A stretch of DNA of 64,000 nt from JANQQN01 sp964519665 (GTDB lineage: Bacteria > Myxococcota > Kuafuiibacteriia > Kuafuiibacteriales > Kuafuiibacteriaceae): contig CAZFIV010000007.1 of assembly GCA_964519665.1 (NCBI GenBank), positions 62,001 through 126,000 of the forward strand, written 5' to 3'. Below the pieces are notes generated by a model. That model worked only from the letters and a program-made list of their open reading frames with translations. It was not told the DNA's origin and did no database searches. Positions 40,818 through 49,180 of the stretch are shown here, in pieces. How positions within the stretch are numbered: position 1 is the first letter of the stretch; the number at the start of each line of letters is the position of its first letter. Made by a program: the position numbers and the translations under genes.

Positions 40818-43049
40818 GTGGCCGCTCTAACCGCTACCGTCGCGGCGGCGTCGGTAGTGCTTCCGCTCGTTGTGCAGGGCGAGCAGCTGGGCAAGCTGCA
40901 CGACGCTGGCTGCACCCCAAAGCCGGTGCGCTCCGGGCTAGCAAGTCTCCGGGAAGCAGGACGGGCGCCTACGCGGACCGAACCGATCGTCATCGATACC
41001 GGCGAGTTGCTCGCGCCGGACCCGAATACCCGATACGCGGTGGTCCAGGGCGGATCGATGCTCACCTCGCTAGCGTCCACCCTGCGAGGCCGCGGTGCGC
41101 GGCCGGTGTTCGACGTCATGGTTCCCGGACGCTACGATCTGGCTATCCGACGAGACCGACTGCGAGCGCTCACCGACGAGGTCGATCTCCCGTGGGTGGT
41201 GGCGAACCTCACGCCAGCCTTCAAGACCGTCCCCTACAAGATCATCGAACGGGATGGGGTGCGCATCGGGGTCACGGCGGTCATCGACGACCGGCTAGGA
41301 TCATCCCTGCATCCTCGGGTGCGAACCGAGAAGCTGGTCGAGGCGCGCAAGGCATTGGGGGATACAGTTCGCCAGCTGCGCGAGCAAGGGGTGGATCTGG
41401 TCCTCGCGGTTTCTCACCAGTCGTCGAAGACTCCCCTGAAGTCGATTCTTCGCCTGGTGGACGGGACTGTGGAGCGGCCCGATGTCCTCATCATGAGTCC
41501 GCTGGCGGGGGACGTGGTGCAGGTGAGTCTCGGCGAGCGGAGCCCGATCGTTCTCGCAGCGCCCTCCGGGGCCCGGCGGGCGCTGCTCGCCTTCGTCGAG
41601 GTTCGGCGGGGAGCCGGCGATCCGCGGTTTCTCGGTGCGCGTCGGATCACCCTCGAAGCGCGTCCGGACGCCGAATTGAGCGAGGTTCGGCGCGAAGTGT
41701 GTGCGGCGCTCGGCACCGAGATGGGGCCCACTGAGAAGCGGCGGAAGACCATCAGTGAAGACGAGTTCGCGACCTTCGTGCTCGAGCTCATGCGTCGCCG
41801 GACCGGCGCCGAAGTTGCGGTCATCAACCGCGCGACGATCCGGGACACGTTCCCGATCTCCGCCCCGATCACCCCCCTCGCTCTGATGCGTATCTTGCCG
41901 TTCGACGATGGTATCCAGACGGCCGACCTTCGCGGTTCCGAGATCAGGAGTCTGCTCCGGTTGGCGGGAGACGGTCGGGTTCGCGTCTCGGGGATCAGCG
42001 CGGGTAAGGTGGCGGGCCGCGCGATCGATTCCGCTCGAACGTATCGGGTGGCTGCGGTCGACTTCGTGGCGGCCGGCGGCGACGACGTCTTCAAGGCGGG
42101 CGAGCTGGACTGGACGGCCGTCGATGGAGTCGGTGAGCTTAGGCAGGAGGTCGCCGATTACCTGCGGACCTATGGGTTCGACCCCGACGCCGATCCCGAC
42201 CCTGACGACGAGCCGGAAGAGCCCGCGTTATTGTCGGCCCAGCTGAATCTGGGCGGCAACCTCAAGACGGTGACCGTTTCCAACGCAGGTGATTACGAGG
42301 CCCCGCAGCTTAGTCGTAACCAATTCCTGGGCATTACCGCATTGTTGGATCTCCGGGTGATCGCGGACTTCACCAATCACCGCTTTCAGCTCTTCGAACG
42401 AACTCGGTACGGCATCGCTCGCGAGGGGACCGGCGACGCTGAGGAGAACGATGACGTCACAACGGTCGAATTGACCTACATCGGACGATTCGCGTCGGAG
42501 AAGGAGCCTTGGTACATTCCGAACGCCTCTGCGGCGATCTCCTTGGAAACCGAGCTCACGGTTCCGGAGGCCGGCGACGCCGAGCGAGATTATCGTCGCG
42601 CGCTTTTGCAGGCGGGTATCGGTCCGTCCTTTCCGTTGCTGCCGAACATGTCGTTTCGCGTCCAGCTCGGTGTGCGACGTGAGCTCCTCGCGTCGGAAGA
42701 TTCGGAAGACGAGCAAGAGCGGCTGCTCGCACAGACTCGAATGGCGATGCTTTCGACCCTCGAGATTCTGAAGTACTCGTTCCCGACCGATTACGGACGT
42801 CCGTTGACGACTACTCTGCGCGTCGATCACGCGTTCGACCTGACGGGCACGGTGCGGGACAACATCCTGCAGGGGCGACTCGATTTCGACGTGCCGGTGG
42901 CCCGACGCCTGTCGCTGACGGTCGGTCTCGAGTTGTACTTTCAAGACCGTGCGGTCGATGACGGTAGTCCGGACCCGGGCTCCGGTCTCGCGTTCGATAC
43001 GAGTTTTGGAGTCAAGACGTTCGGTGACCTGAGCACGGCGCTGTTCTGA
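40818..43049 (+). CDS. degenerate 5'-nucleotidase-like domain fused to a beta-barrel-like domain
   Basis: A 743-residue protein starting at GTG 40818; the first 20 residues are hydrophobic and end in GEQ, possibly a signal peptide without the usual positive start. Residues 20-250 resemble the 5'-nucleotidase metallophosphatase half (GCTPKPVRSGLASL, then GRYDLAI and AVSHQS), but the DxH and GNHD metal boxes are lost. A nucleotidase C-domain (VAVINRATIRDTFP, RILPFDDGIQTADLRGSEI) follows. From about residue 475 the sequence is rich in alternating strands, ending in FGDLSTALF, as in an outer-membrane barrel. I know no exact counterpart. Confidence 0.6.
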   Translation: MAALTATVAAASVVLPLVVQGEQLGKLHDAGCTPKPVRSGLASLREAGRAPTRTEPIVIDTGELLAPDPNTRYAVVQGGSMLTSLASTLRGRGARPVFDVMVPGRYDLAIRRDRLRALTDEVDLPWVVANLTPAFKTVPYKIIERDGVRIGVTAVIDDRLGSSLHPRVRTEKLVEARKALGDTVRQLREQGVDLVLAVSHQSSKTPLKSILRLVDGTVERPDVLIMSPLAGDVVQVSLGERSPIVLAAPSGARRALLAFVEVRRGAGDPRFLGARRITLEARPDAELSEVRREVCAALGTEMGPTEKRRKTISEDEFATFVLELMRRRTGAEVAVINRATIRDTFPISAPITPLALMRILPFDDGIQTADLRGSEIRSLLRLAGDGRVRVSGISAGKVAGRAIDSARTYRVAAVDFVAAGGDDVFKAGELDWTAVDGVGELRQEVADYLRTYGFDPDADPDPDDEPEEPALLSAQLNLGGNLKTVTVSNAGDYEAPQLSRNQFLGITALLDLRVIADFTNHRFQLFERTRYGIAREGTGDAEENDDVTTVELTYIGRFASEKEPWYIPNASAAISLETELTVPEAGDAERDYRRALLQAGIGPSFPLLPNMSFRVQLGVRRELLASEDSEDEQERLLAQTRMAMLSTLEILKYSFPTDYGRPLTTTLRVDHAFDLTGTVRDNILQGRLDFDVPVARRLSLTVGLELYFQDRAVDDGSPDPGSGLAFDTSFGVKTFGDLSTALF

Positions 43050-43153
43050 ACGAGAGCCGCTCGAAGCAGGCCGTCGACGCGGGTTGTCCGGTCTTGCCGC
43101 TCGTGCGCGGCACCACAGGTGATTCGACCGGCAGTCCTTGCTACAAGCGTCGT

Positions 43154-44227
43154 ATGCGTACCACGGTGGCCTTCCCACTCGCAGGACTGGCAGGACTGGC
43201 GGCGCTCGCGATGCCTGCGATGGCCGACGCCGATCAGCTGAAGTGCAACGAACAGTTCGTGGCCGAGGCGGCCGCATCGATGCTGGCCGAGGGAGCGATC
43301 ATCCTCGATTTCTGTTCCAACTGCGAGGACCAGGTCCGGGTCGTTCGAGTCATTTCTGCGGCCGCGGTTGAAGACTGCGACTGGGAGCTCGAGGTCGCGG
43401 GCCGCGTCGTCTGGGAGAGCGAGTTAGTCTACAAAGATGGCTATGAGCCCCGCTATGCGCGCTTTCGCCGGGACGGGAGTCGTTATCTGCGACGGCTCGA
43501 CCTGGCCTACGTCTACGGCGAAGTCGCCCCCAATGAGTTTCAATGGATCGGCGGGCAGCTCAGCCTCGAGGCCCAGGTCAAAACGGCAACGATAAGGTTG
43601 CCGAAGGTCGTGAGCATCGCTCTCGGAAAACGGCCTTTGATGCGAGCGCCCTCACTGCGGGCGCCAGTGGCTCCGCCCGACGCGGAGACTCCCGGGGTCG
43701 TGAAAGACGGGCGTTCGGGAGCGTCCGGCGCCGAGCGAGAAGACGCAGGCGAAGACTCTGGTCGAGCGGCGCCGAAACGGGAAGGGGCGGATGCCGCTCC
43801 ACCATCGGTCGCGGCGGAAGGCGGGGTCACCCCTGCGGAGGTCGCCGCCGTGTTCGACCACTGGCGCAAGGGCGATGGTCCAGTGCTCGCGCATTTTGCG
43901 GCCTGTCTGGAGCTCGACCTCAAGAAGGGGAGCCCTACCCGCTATGAGTGTGTGTCGTACGTCGAGGGGCCGGTCGCCCCCGGAACCCAGGTTTTCGCGT
44001 GGACCGATTGGCTGGTGCCTCGAGGCAAGTCGTTCGATAGCTTCGCGATCGAATACGTCTACGACGGCGAGGTTCGGCTGAGAAAGCCGTTCGAGCTGCA
44101 GGGGCGGAAATCCTCGCCGATCGTCCCCAAGACCATCGGTGCGGCGCTGAGCCAGCAGGGAATCTACACGCTTCGGCTGACGGAAGGCCGCCGGGTTCTG
44201 AGGGAGCTTCCGGTCGAAGTGCGTTGA
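43154..44227 (+). CDS. exported protein of unknown function
   Basis: A 357-residue protein with a clear signal peptide (MRTTVAFPLAGLAGLAAL, cleavage likely after AMADA around residue 25). Two beta-rich parts (about 30-160 and 235-357) flank a Pro/Ala/Glu linker (about 175-225). Cys residues appear as CSNCEDQ and in KCNE, but there is no recognised motif. ATG 43154 is chosen because it starts the signal peptide; the frame extends to 43094. It lies between the nucleotidase-like gene and nnr. Confidence 0.65.
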   Translation: MRTTVAFPLAGLAGLAALAMPAMADADQLKCNEQFVAEAAASMLAEGAIILDFCSNCEDQVRVVRVISAAAVEDCDWELEVAGRVVWESELVYKDGYEPRYARFRRDGSRYLRRLDLAYVYGEVAPNEFQWIGGQLSLEAQVKTATIRLPKVVSIALGKRPLMRAPSLRAPVAPPDAETPGVVKDGRSGASGAEREDAGEDSGRAAPKREGADAAPPSVAAEGGVTPAEVAAVFDHWRKGDGPVLAHFAACLELDLKKGSPTRYECVSYVEGPVAPGTQVFAWTDWLVPRGKSFDSFAIEYVYDGEVRLRKPFELQGRKSSPIVPKTIGAALSQQGIYTLRLTEGRRVLRELPVEVR

Positions 44228-44260
44228 CGGAGGTCGCGCGGGCTGCCTACGCCCGGACCC

Positions 44261-45811
44261 GTGATCCCGTTGTTGACCCGGGCGCAGATGGTCGCCCTGG
44301 ACCGCCACACCATCGACGACATCGGCATTCCCGCCCTGGTTTTGATGGAGGTCGCCGGTCGTCGGGTCGCCGACGTCGCTCAAGACCTCTACAACGAAGA
44401 TGGTCGCCCGGTCGTAGCGCTGGCGGGCCCCGGCAACAACGGCGCCGACGCCGTCGTGGCGGCACGGCACCTTCATGAGCGGGGCGTTCCGGTCGCCGTC
44501 GCTCTCATTGGCCGGAGCGAAGCGCTCACCGACGACGCAGCGACTCAGATCGCGATCGCCGATCGGCTGGGCGTTCCGGTCGCATTTCATGAGGGACCGG
44601 GGGCCGCGGAGACGGTGGCGGAGGTGCTCGGTCCCGCCGGCACGGTGATCGACGGCCTCTTCGGCACCGGCCTCAGCCGTCCGGTCGAGGGGTGGCCGGC
44701 CCAGGTCATGGAGCAGGTGCGGCTCGACGACCAGCGGGTCGTCGCGGTCGACATTCCGTCGGGCGTAGACGCCGATTCGGGCCAGGTCTTGGGCCGGGCG
44801 CTCGCCGCCGACACGACCGTGACCTTCCAGTTTCCGAAGATGGGTCACGTCATTTACCCCGGCCGAGGCCTCACCGGCGCCCTGACGATCGCCGACATTG
44901 GTATCCCGCCGTCCCGGCTGCCGAACGTCGAGTGCCGGACGTACATCATCTCGACGGCTCGGCTGCGGGAGGCCTTTCCCTTTCGGGACCCCGACTCGCA
45001 CAAGGGGCGATTCGGCCATCTCCTGGCCGTAGCCGGCGCCCCTGAACGTCCCGGCTCGGCCCTGCTCGTCGGTCGGGCGGCATTGCGGGTGGGGACCGGG
45101 CTGGTGACCATAGGAAGCGACCGGGAGACCGTGGCGCGTCTCGCGCCGGCTTTCGAAGCGTTGATGGGGCAATCGTTGGGACTGCACCGCCCCGAAGCCG
45201 ATGCCATGATCGCCGCGCTCGAGACCAGGTCGGCTCTGGCGATCGGGCCGTCTCTAGCGCCGGACCCGCGAACCCTGGCGACGTTGAAGACCGTATTGCT
45301 GGCCACGCCACTACCGGCGGTCGTCGACGCGGGCGCGCTCAGCGCGATGGCTGATGACTTTGGGTGGCTTCGAGACCGCCCTGGGCCGACGGTCCTGACC
45401 CCGCACCCCGGTGAGATGGCTCGTCTCGCCGGGCTGACATCGGTCGCCGTGCAGGCCGACCGCGTCCGGGTCGCCCTCGACGCCGCCCAGGCGTGCGGTG
45501 CGCACGTCGTGTTGAAGGGGGCGAGTACGGTCGTAGCCCATCCCGATGGTTCGGCCGGGGTGGTCGTCGCCGGCAACGCGGGGCTGGCTTCCGCGGGTAC
45601 TGGCGATGTGCTGACCGGCGTCGTCGGTGGCCTGCTCGCTCAGGGCGTGGGAGCCGGCATCGCCGCCGAGGCGGCGGCTCTACTGCACGCGATGGCTGGC
45701 GACCGGGCGGCCGAGGTCCACGGGGAAGCCGGCCTCACCGCCCCCGATGTCCTCATTCAGTTAGCCGAAGTCGTACGCCGGCAAGTAGAGGCGCCCGAGG
45801 CTGAAAGGTGA
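44261..45811 (+). CDS. nnr: Bifunctional NAD(P)H-hydrate epimerase / ADP-dependent dehydratase
   Basis: A 516-residue metabolite-repair enzyme that restores NAD(P)H from its hydrated forms. The N-terminal YjeF/NnrE epimerase (about 1-215) has LTRAQMVALDR, LMEVAGR, LAGPGNNGADAVVAARHL and VVAVDIPSGVDADSG. The C-terminal ribokinase-like NnrD dehydratase (about 225-505) has HKGRFGHLLAVAG, TPHPGEMARL, HVVLKGAST and AGTGDVLTGVVGGLLAQG. The length fits the fused form. The stop overlaps tsaE by 4 bp, the common nnr-tsaE pairing. GTG 44261 is the start. Confidence 0.95.
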   Translation: MIPLLTRAQMVALDRHTIDDIGIPALVLMEVAGRRVADVAQDLYNEDGRPVVALAGPGNNGADAVVAARHLHERGVPVAVALIGRSEALTDDAATQIAIADRLGVPVAFHEGPGAAETVAEVLGPAGTVIDGLFGTGLSRPVEGWPAQVMEQVRLDDQRVVAVDIPSGVDADSGQVLGRALAADTTVTFQFPKMGHVIYPGRGLTGALTIADIGIPPSRLPNVECRTYIISTARLREAFPFRDPDSHKGRFGHLLAVAGAPERPGSALLVGRAALRVGTGLVTIGSDRETVARLAPAFEALMGQSLGLHRPEADAMIAALETRSALAIGPSLAPDPRTLATLKTVLLATPLPAVVDAGALSAMADDFGWLRDRPGPTVLTPHPGEMARLAGLTSVAVQADRVRVALDAAQACGAHVVLKGASTVVAHPDGSAGVVVAGNAGLASAGTGDVLTGVVGGLLAQGVGAGIAAEAAALLHAMAGDRAAEVHGEAGLTAPDVLIQLAEVVRRQVEAPEAER

Positions 45812-46308
45812 GCGCGTCTTTCGATTTTCTGACCCCCGACGTCGCCGCTACCCACGCGGTCGCGGCCCGGGTCGCACAACTTGGCCGACGCGCGTTGTCT
45901 ACTGAACCCGGCCTGGTGATCGGGCTATCAGGGCCCTTGGGCGCAGGGAAAACGACGTTCGTGCAGGGCGTGGTGGCCGCACTCGCGCCGAACGACGATA
46001 TCTATGTATCTTCCCCGACGTACGCCATCGTCCAATCGTACGAAACATCGCCCCCGGTCGTGCACCTCGACCTTTTCCGTCTCGGCGGTCTCGACGAGCT
46101 GGAGGCCATCGGCTATCGCGACCTCTACTTCGGTTCAGGGCTCGCCCTCGTGGAGTGGATCGAGCGGGTGCCGGAGGCCATTCCACCGGAATGGATAGAG
46201 ATTCAGCTTGCCCCACAGGCATCGGACGTGCGCTTGATCTCCATCCGGCCTCACGGGCAGCGGTTGTCGGCCCTCGCGCAGGAACTCCTTACTTCGTGTA
46301 ATCGCTGA
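45808..46308 (+). CDS. tsaE: tRNA threonylcarbamoyladenosine biosynthesis ATPase TsaE
   Basis: A 166-residue small ATPase, part of the TsaBDE machinery that forms t6A37 in tRNA. Walker A is GPLGAGKTTF at residues 42-51, followed by VSSPTYAIVQSY, HLDLFRLGGLDELEAIGY and ALVEWIERV. The family's Walker B and switch segments are intact. It starts at GTG 45808, overlapping the nnr stop. tsaB and tsaD are not in the window. Confidence 0.95.
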   Translation: MSASFDFLTPDVAATHAVAARVAQLGRRALSTEPGLVIGLSGPLGAGKTTFVQGVVAALAPNDDIYVSSPTYAIVQSYETSPPVVHLDLFRLGGLDELEAIGYRDLYFGSGLALVEWIERVPEAIPPEWIEIQLAPQASDVRLISIRPHGQRLSALAQELLTSCNR

Positions 46309-46316
46309 ATTGATCG

Positions 46317-47039
46317 ATGAATGAACCGATGAACGCGCTTCGTTTCGCATCGACGGCGGCCGTTTGGGCCTCATTCTCCGTCGTCATGGGGTGCTCCGGT
46401 TCCTCCTCCGCGCCTTCGGACGAGGGTGAACACAGCGGCACCGATGACGCTGGTTCGACCGCCGATGCCGGTCTTCGAACCCAGTGCCCGGTGGCTGCGA
46501 ACTTTCCGAGTGGCCTTCCCGAATGTGTCCAAGCGAACGACTGTCAGTCCGACCGCTTGCCCTCGTCGAATTGCGAATACTGCCAGCCGTTTAACCCTGC
46601 CATTTGCGACCTCGGTCGATGCACGACCCCGCCCCTTCTGCAAGGATCGGAGGGGATCGTCCTTCGGTTCAGGGTTTCGGGATCCATCTTGACCGACGTA
46701 CAGAGGTTTGCTGGGTTTGCGGTCGCCGCGGAGACCACGGGGGGCGCGACCATCTCGTGCAGCGACGTATACGGCTCGAATTGGGACCTCGCCGAGCCTT
46801 GTTACAACTGGATAGATAGCCGGTCTACAGAAGCGACCGGTGATGGAGACACCTTCCCGATCCGATTCGGCCGCTTTCCGGGCGGCCGCCGTGTTTTGTT
46901 AATCGTTTATGGATTCGACAATGACCGTGCGCGCGGCACACCTTTAGGAGTGTCGTGTACCGAGGTTGATGTGGATCCCGCAGGCACGAATACCCAGGAC
47001 CAAGAGGTTGATGGTGACATGATGCGACGGATCCAGTAA
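46317..47039 (+). CDS. predicted lipoprotein, Cys-rich, unknown function
   Basis: A 240-residue protein with a lipobox VVMGC (Cys26), a Ser/Asp/Gly linker (about 27-55), and a Cys-containing region (CPVAAN, CVQANDC, NCEYC, CDLGRC at about 57-105). These could make several disulfides, as in some extracellular EGF-like or phytase-like modules. The last 120 residues are beta-rich with no recognised motif. It begins right after tsaE. ATG 46317 and ATG 46329 are both possible starts. Confidence 0.65.
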   Translation: MNEPMNALRFASTAAVWASFSVVMGCSGSSSAPSDEGEHSGTDDAGSTADAGLRTQCPVAANFPSGLPECVQANDCQSDRLPSSNCEYCQPFNPAICDLGRCTTPPLLQGSEGIVLRFRVSGSILTDVQRFAGFAVAAETTGGATISCSDVYGSNWDLAEPCYNWIDSRSTEATGDGDTFPIRFGRFPGGRRVLLIVYGFDNDRARGTPLGVSCTEVDVDPAGTNTQDQEVDGDMMRRIQ

Positions 47040-47082
47040 TGGACCCGTCCCCGCCGACAACCGTCGGCAAGAGAGCTGACCG

Positions 47083-49176
47083 ATGATGGCCGAGAACAAG
47101 GAAGCCGCCGCCGATAACCCCGCGACCCAAGACGCTCCGGTCGAGACGACCGAGGCGAAGACGTCGGCCGAGACTGTTGCTGCGGACGGCGCAGATACGG
47201 CGGAAGCCACCGAGACGACGAACGGCCACGCTGGTCATCCGGCCGAGGCGACGAACGGAGTCGCGATGGATGACCCGGGCGCTCATGCCGACGCGGCCGA
47301 CGAGGCCGAAGCGTCTCCGGAGTCGATGGAGACCGCCGGTGCCGGGCCGCAGACCGAGGTGGCAGACGAAGACGAGATGCAGGCCGCGACCGGTCACGGC
47401 GTCGAGACCCCGGCGGAAGACGTCGGTGACGCGGCGCCCGAGCCGGCGGTCGACCCGACCGCCGCTGCCGACGCCGTCGATTCGGAGGCCGCGGTGCTCT
47501 CGGAGCCCGAAGCGCGGATCGCCGCCGAAGGTGCGGCTATCGAACCGGAGGGCGAGCAAAGTGCGGCCGCCCATAAGAGTGAAGCCGCCGCGACCGATCC
47601 GGCGGCAGAGCCACCGGCCGAAGAGAATTCGGCGGTAGAGCCACCGGCCGAAGAGAATTCGGCGGTAGAGCCACCGGCCGAAGAGAATTCGGCGGCAGAG
47701 CCACCGGCCGAAGAGATGTCGTTCGCCGAAATGTTCGAGCTCGCCGAGAAGCAGTCGGCCGAGCGGCGCAAGAAGCAGTCGGCTGAGATCGGCGGCAATA
47801 TTCGCCCAGGCCAGGTGATCTTCGCCAAGGTGGTCGGCTTCTCACACGACTCCGTCTTTCTCGACGTCGGGGCCAAGGCCGAGGGCATCATCGCGAAGTC
47901 GGAGCTCGCCGACGAAAACGGTGACCTCGACATCAAAGAGGGTGACAAGGTCGAAGCCCGCGTTCGCAAGTTCGAAGGCGGCGCCGTCATTCTGTCGAAG
48001 GTCCTGCCTCACCAGAGCCTCAAGAATCGCGAAGAGCTGCGTGAGGCCTATCGGATCGGCCTTGCGGTCGAAGGTCGGGTGACCGGTCAGAACAAGGGCG
48101 GTTTCGACGTCGAAGTGGCGGGTATGCGCGCCTTCTGTCCGGCCTCTCAGATCGACTTGCGCCCCGCCAAGCCAGAGACCTACGTCGGCAAGAAGTTCCC
48201 CTTCAAGCTGTCCGAGTTCAAGGACAACGGTCGAAACATCGTCGTAAGTCGGCGGGTGCTGCTCGAGGAAGAGCAGAAGAAGAAGGCTGAAGAAATCCTC
48301 AAGACGCTCGAAGTGGGCGCGGTGGTCGACGGCGTCGTCACCACCCTCAAGGACTACGGCGCCTTCGTCGATATCGGCGGACTCGAAGGGTTGGTCCACC
48401 TCTCCGAGGTCACCCACGGACACATCAAAAAGCCGTCCGAGGTGCTCAAAGTCGGCTATCCGGTGAAGGCCAAGGTCCTGAAAATCGAGGACGGCAAGGG
48501 CGGCACCAAGAAGATCAGCCTTTCGATGAAGGCCCTCACCGAAGATCCCTGGGTCACCGCGCAGGCGACGGTCAAGGAGGGCATGAAGGTCAAAGGCAAG
48601 GTGGCTCGGATTCAGGACTTCGGGGCTTTCGTCGAGATCCTTCCGGGCGTCGACGGTCTGATTCACGTCTCGAACATGAGCCTCGACCGCCGGGTCAAGA
48701 ACCCGAAGGACGTCGTCAAAGTGGGTGACGAAGTCGAGGCCACCGTCATCAAGGCCGAGTGGGAGAAGCGGCGGATCGGTTTGTCGCTGGTCAAGACGCC
48801 TCAGGAGCTCGCCAACGAGCTCGCCAAGGGCCGAGTCTTCGACGGTTCGGTCGACCGCATCGAGTCCTTCGGGATCTTCGTGAAGCTGCCCAATGGGGCT
48901 CGCGGCTTGGTGCCCGCGGCCGAAACGGGAACCCAGCGGGGCGCCGACCTCAAGAAAGAGTTCGAGTCCGGCCAGACGGTGAAGGTTGTGGTCCAAGACC
49001 TCGACACCAAGAATGGCCGTATTCGCATGTCCATTCGGGCGGCCAAAGAGGCCGAAGAGCGGGCCGAGTTCGAGGGCTACATGAGCACCTCGAACAAGAA
49101 GGGCAAGGGCCTCGGCACGCTGGGAGACCTCCTGAAGAAGCAGCTGGGCGACAAGATCGACACCCTGCGAAAGTAG
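47083..49176 (+). CDS. rpsA: Ribosomal protein S1 with long acidic N-terminal extension
   Basis: A 697-residue protein. Residues 1-235 are an Ala/Glu/Thr/Pro-rich acidic extension, including four tandem ten-residue AVEPPAEENS-type units. Five S1 RNA-binding domains follow (about 240-305, 320-390, 408-480, 495-565, 580-650), such as YGAFVDIGGLEGLVHLSEVTHG and FGAFVEILPGVDGLIHVSNMS. The number of domains fits a bacterial S1 homologue. The C-terminus is Lys-rich. The S1 match is firm; equivalence to canonical S1 is likely but not certain because of the extension. Confidence 0.87.
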   Translation: MMAENKEAAADNPATQDAPVETTEAKTSAETVAADGADTAEATETTNGHAGHPAEATNGVAMDDPGAHADAADEAEASPESMETAGAGPQTEVADEDEMQAATGHGVETPAEDVGDAAPEPAVDPTAAADAVDSEAAVLSEPEARIAAEGAAIEPEGEQSAAAHKSEAAATDPAAEPPAEENSAVEPPAEENSAVEPPAEENSAAEPPAEEMSFAEMFELAEKQSAERRKKQSAEIGGNIRPGQVIFAKVVGFSHDSVFLDVGAKAEGIIAKSELADENGDLDIKEGDKVEARVRKFEGGAVILSKVLPHQSLKNREELREAYRIGLAVEGRVTGQNKGGFDVEVAGMRAFCPASQIDLRPAKPETYVGKKFPFKLSEFKDNGRNIVVSRRVLLEEEQKKKAEEILKTLEVGAVVDGVVTTLKDYGAFVDIGGLEGLVHLSEVTHGHIKKPSEVLKVGYPVKAKVLKIEDGKGGTKKISLSMKALTEDPWVTAQATVKEGMKVKGKVARIQDFGAFVEILPGVDGLIHVSNMSLDRRVKNPKDVVKVGDEVEATVIKAEWEKRRIGLSLVKTPQELANELAKGRVFDGSVDRIESFGIFVKLPNGARGLVPAAETGTQRGADLKKEFESGQTVKVVVQDLDTKNGRIRMSIRAAKEAEERAEFEGYMSTSNKKGKGLGTLGDLLKKQLGDKIDTLRK
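47601..47720. repeat. 30-bp tandem repeat in the S1 gene
   Basis: Four in-frame copies of a 30-bp unit with the shared core CCACCGGCCGAAGAGA encode ten-residue Ala-Val/Ala-Glu-Pro-Pro-Ala-Glu-Glu-Asn/Met-Ser units. Two copies are identical and the outer two differ at one or two positions. The near-identity at DNA level suggests recent expansion and a possible length variation. Confidence 0.92.
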
Positions 49177-49180
49177 TGCG

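Noticed and set aside
43652..45187. 511-residue minus-strand open frame over nnr
   Set aside because: Antisense to an intact, conserved bifunctional enzyme.
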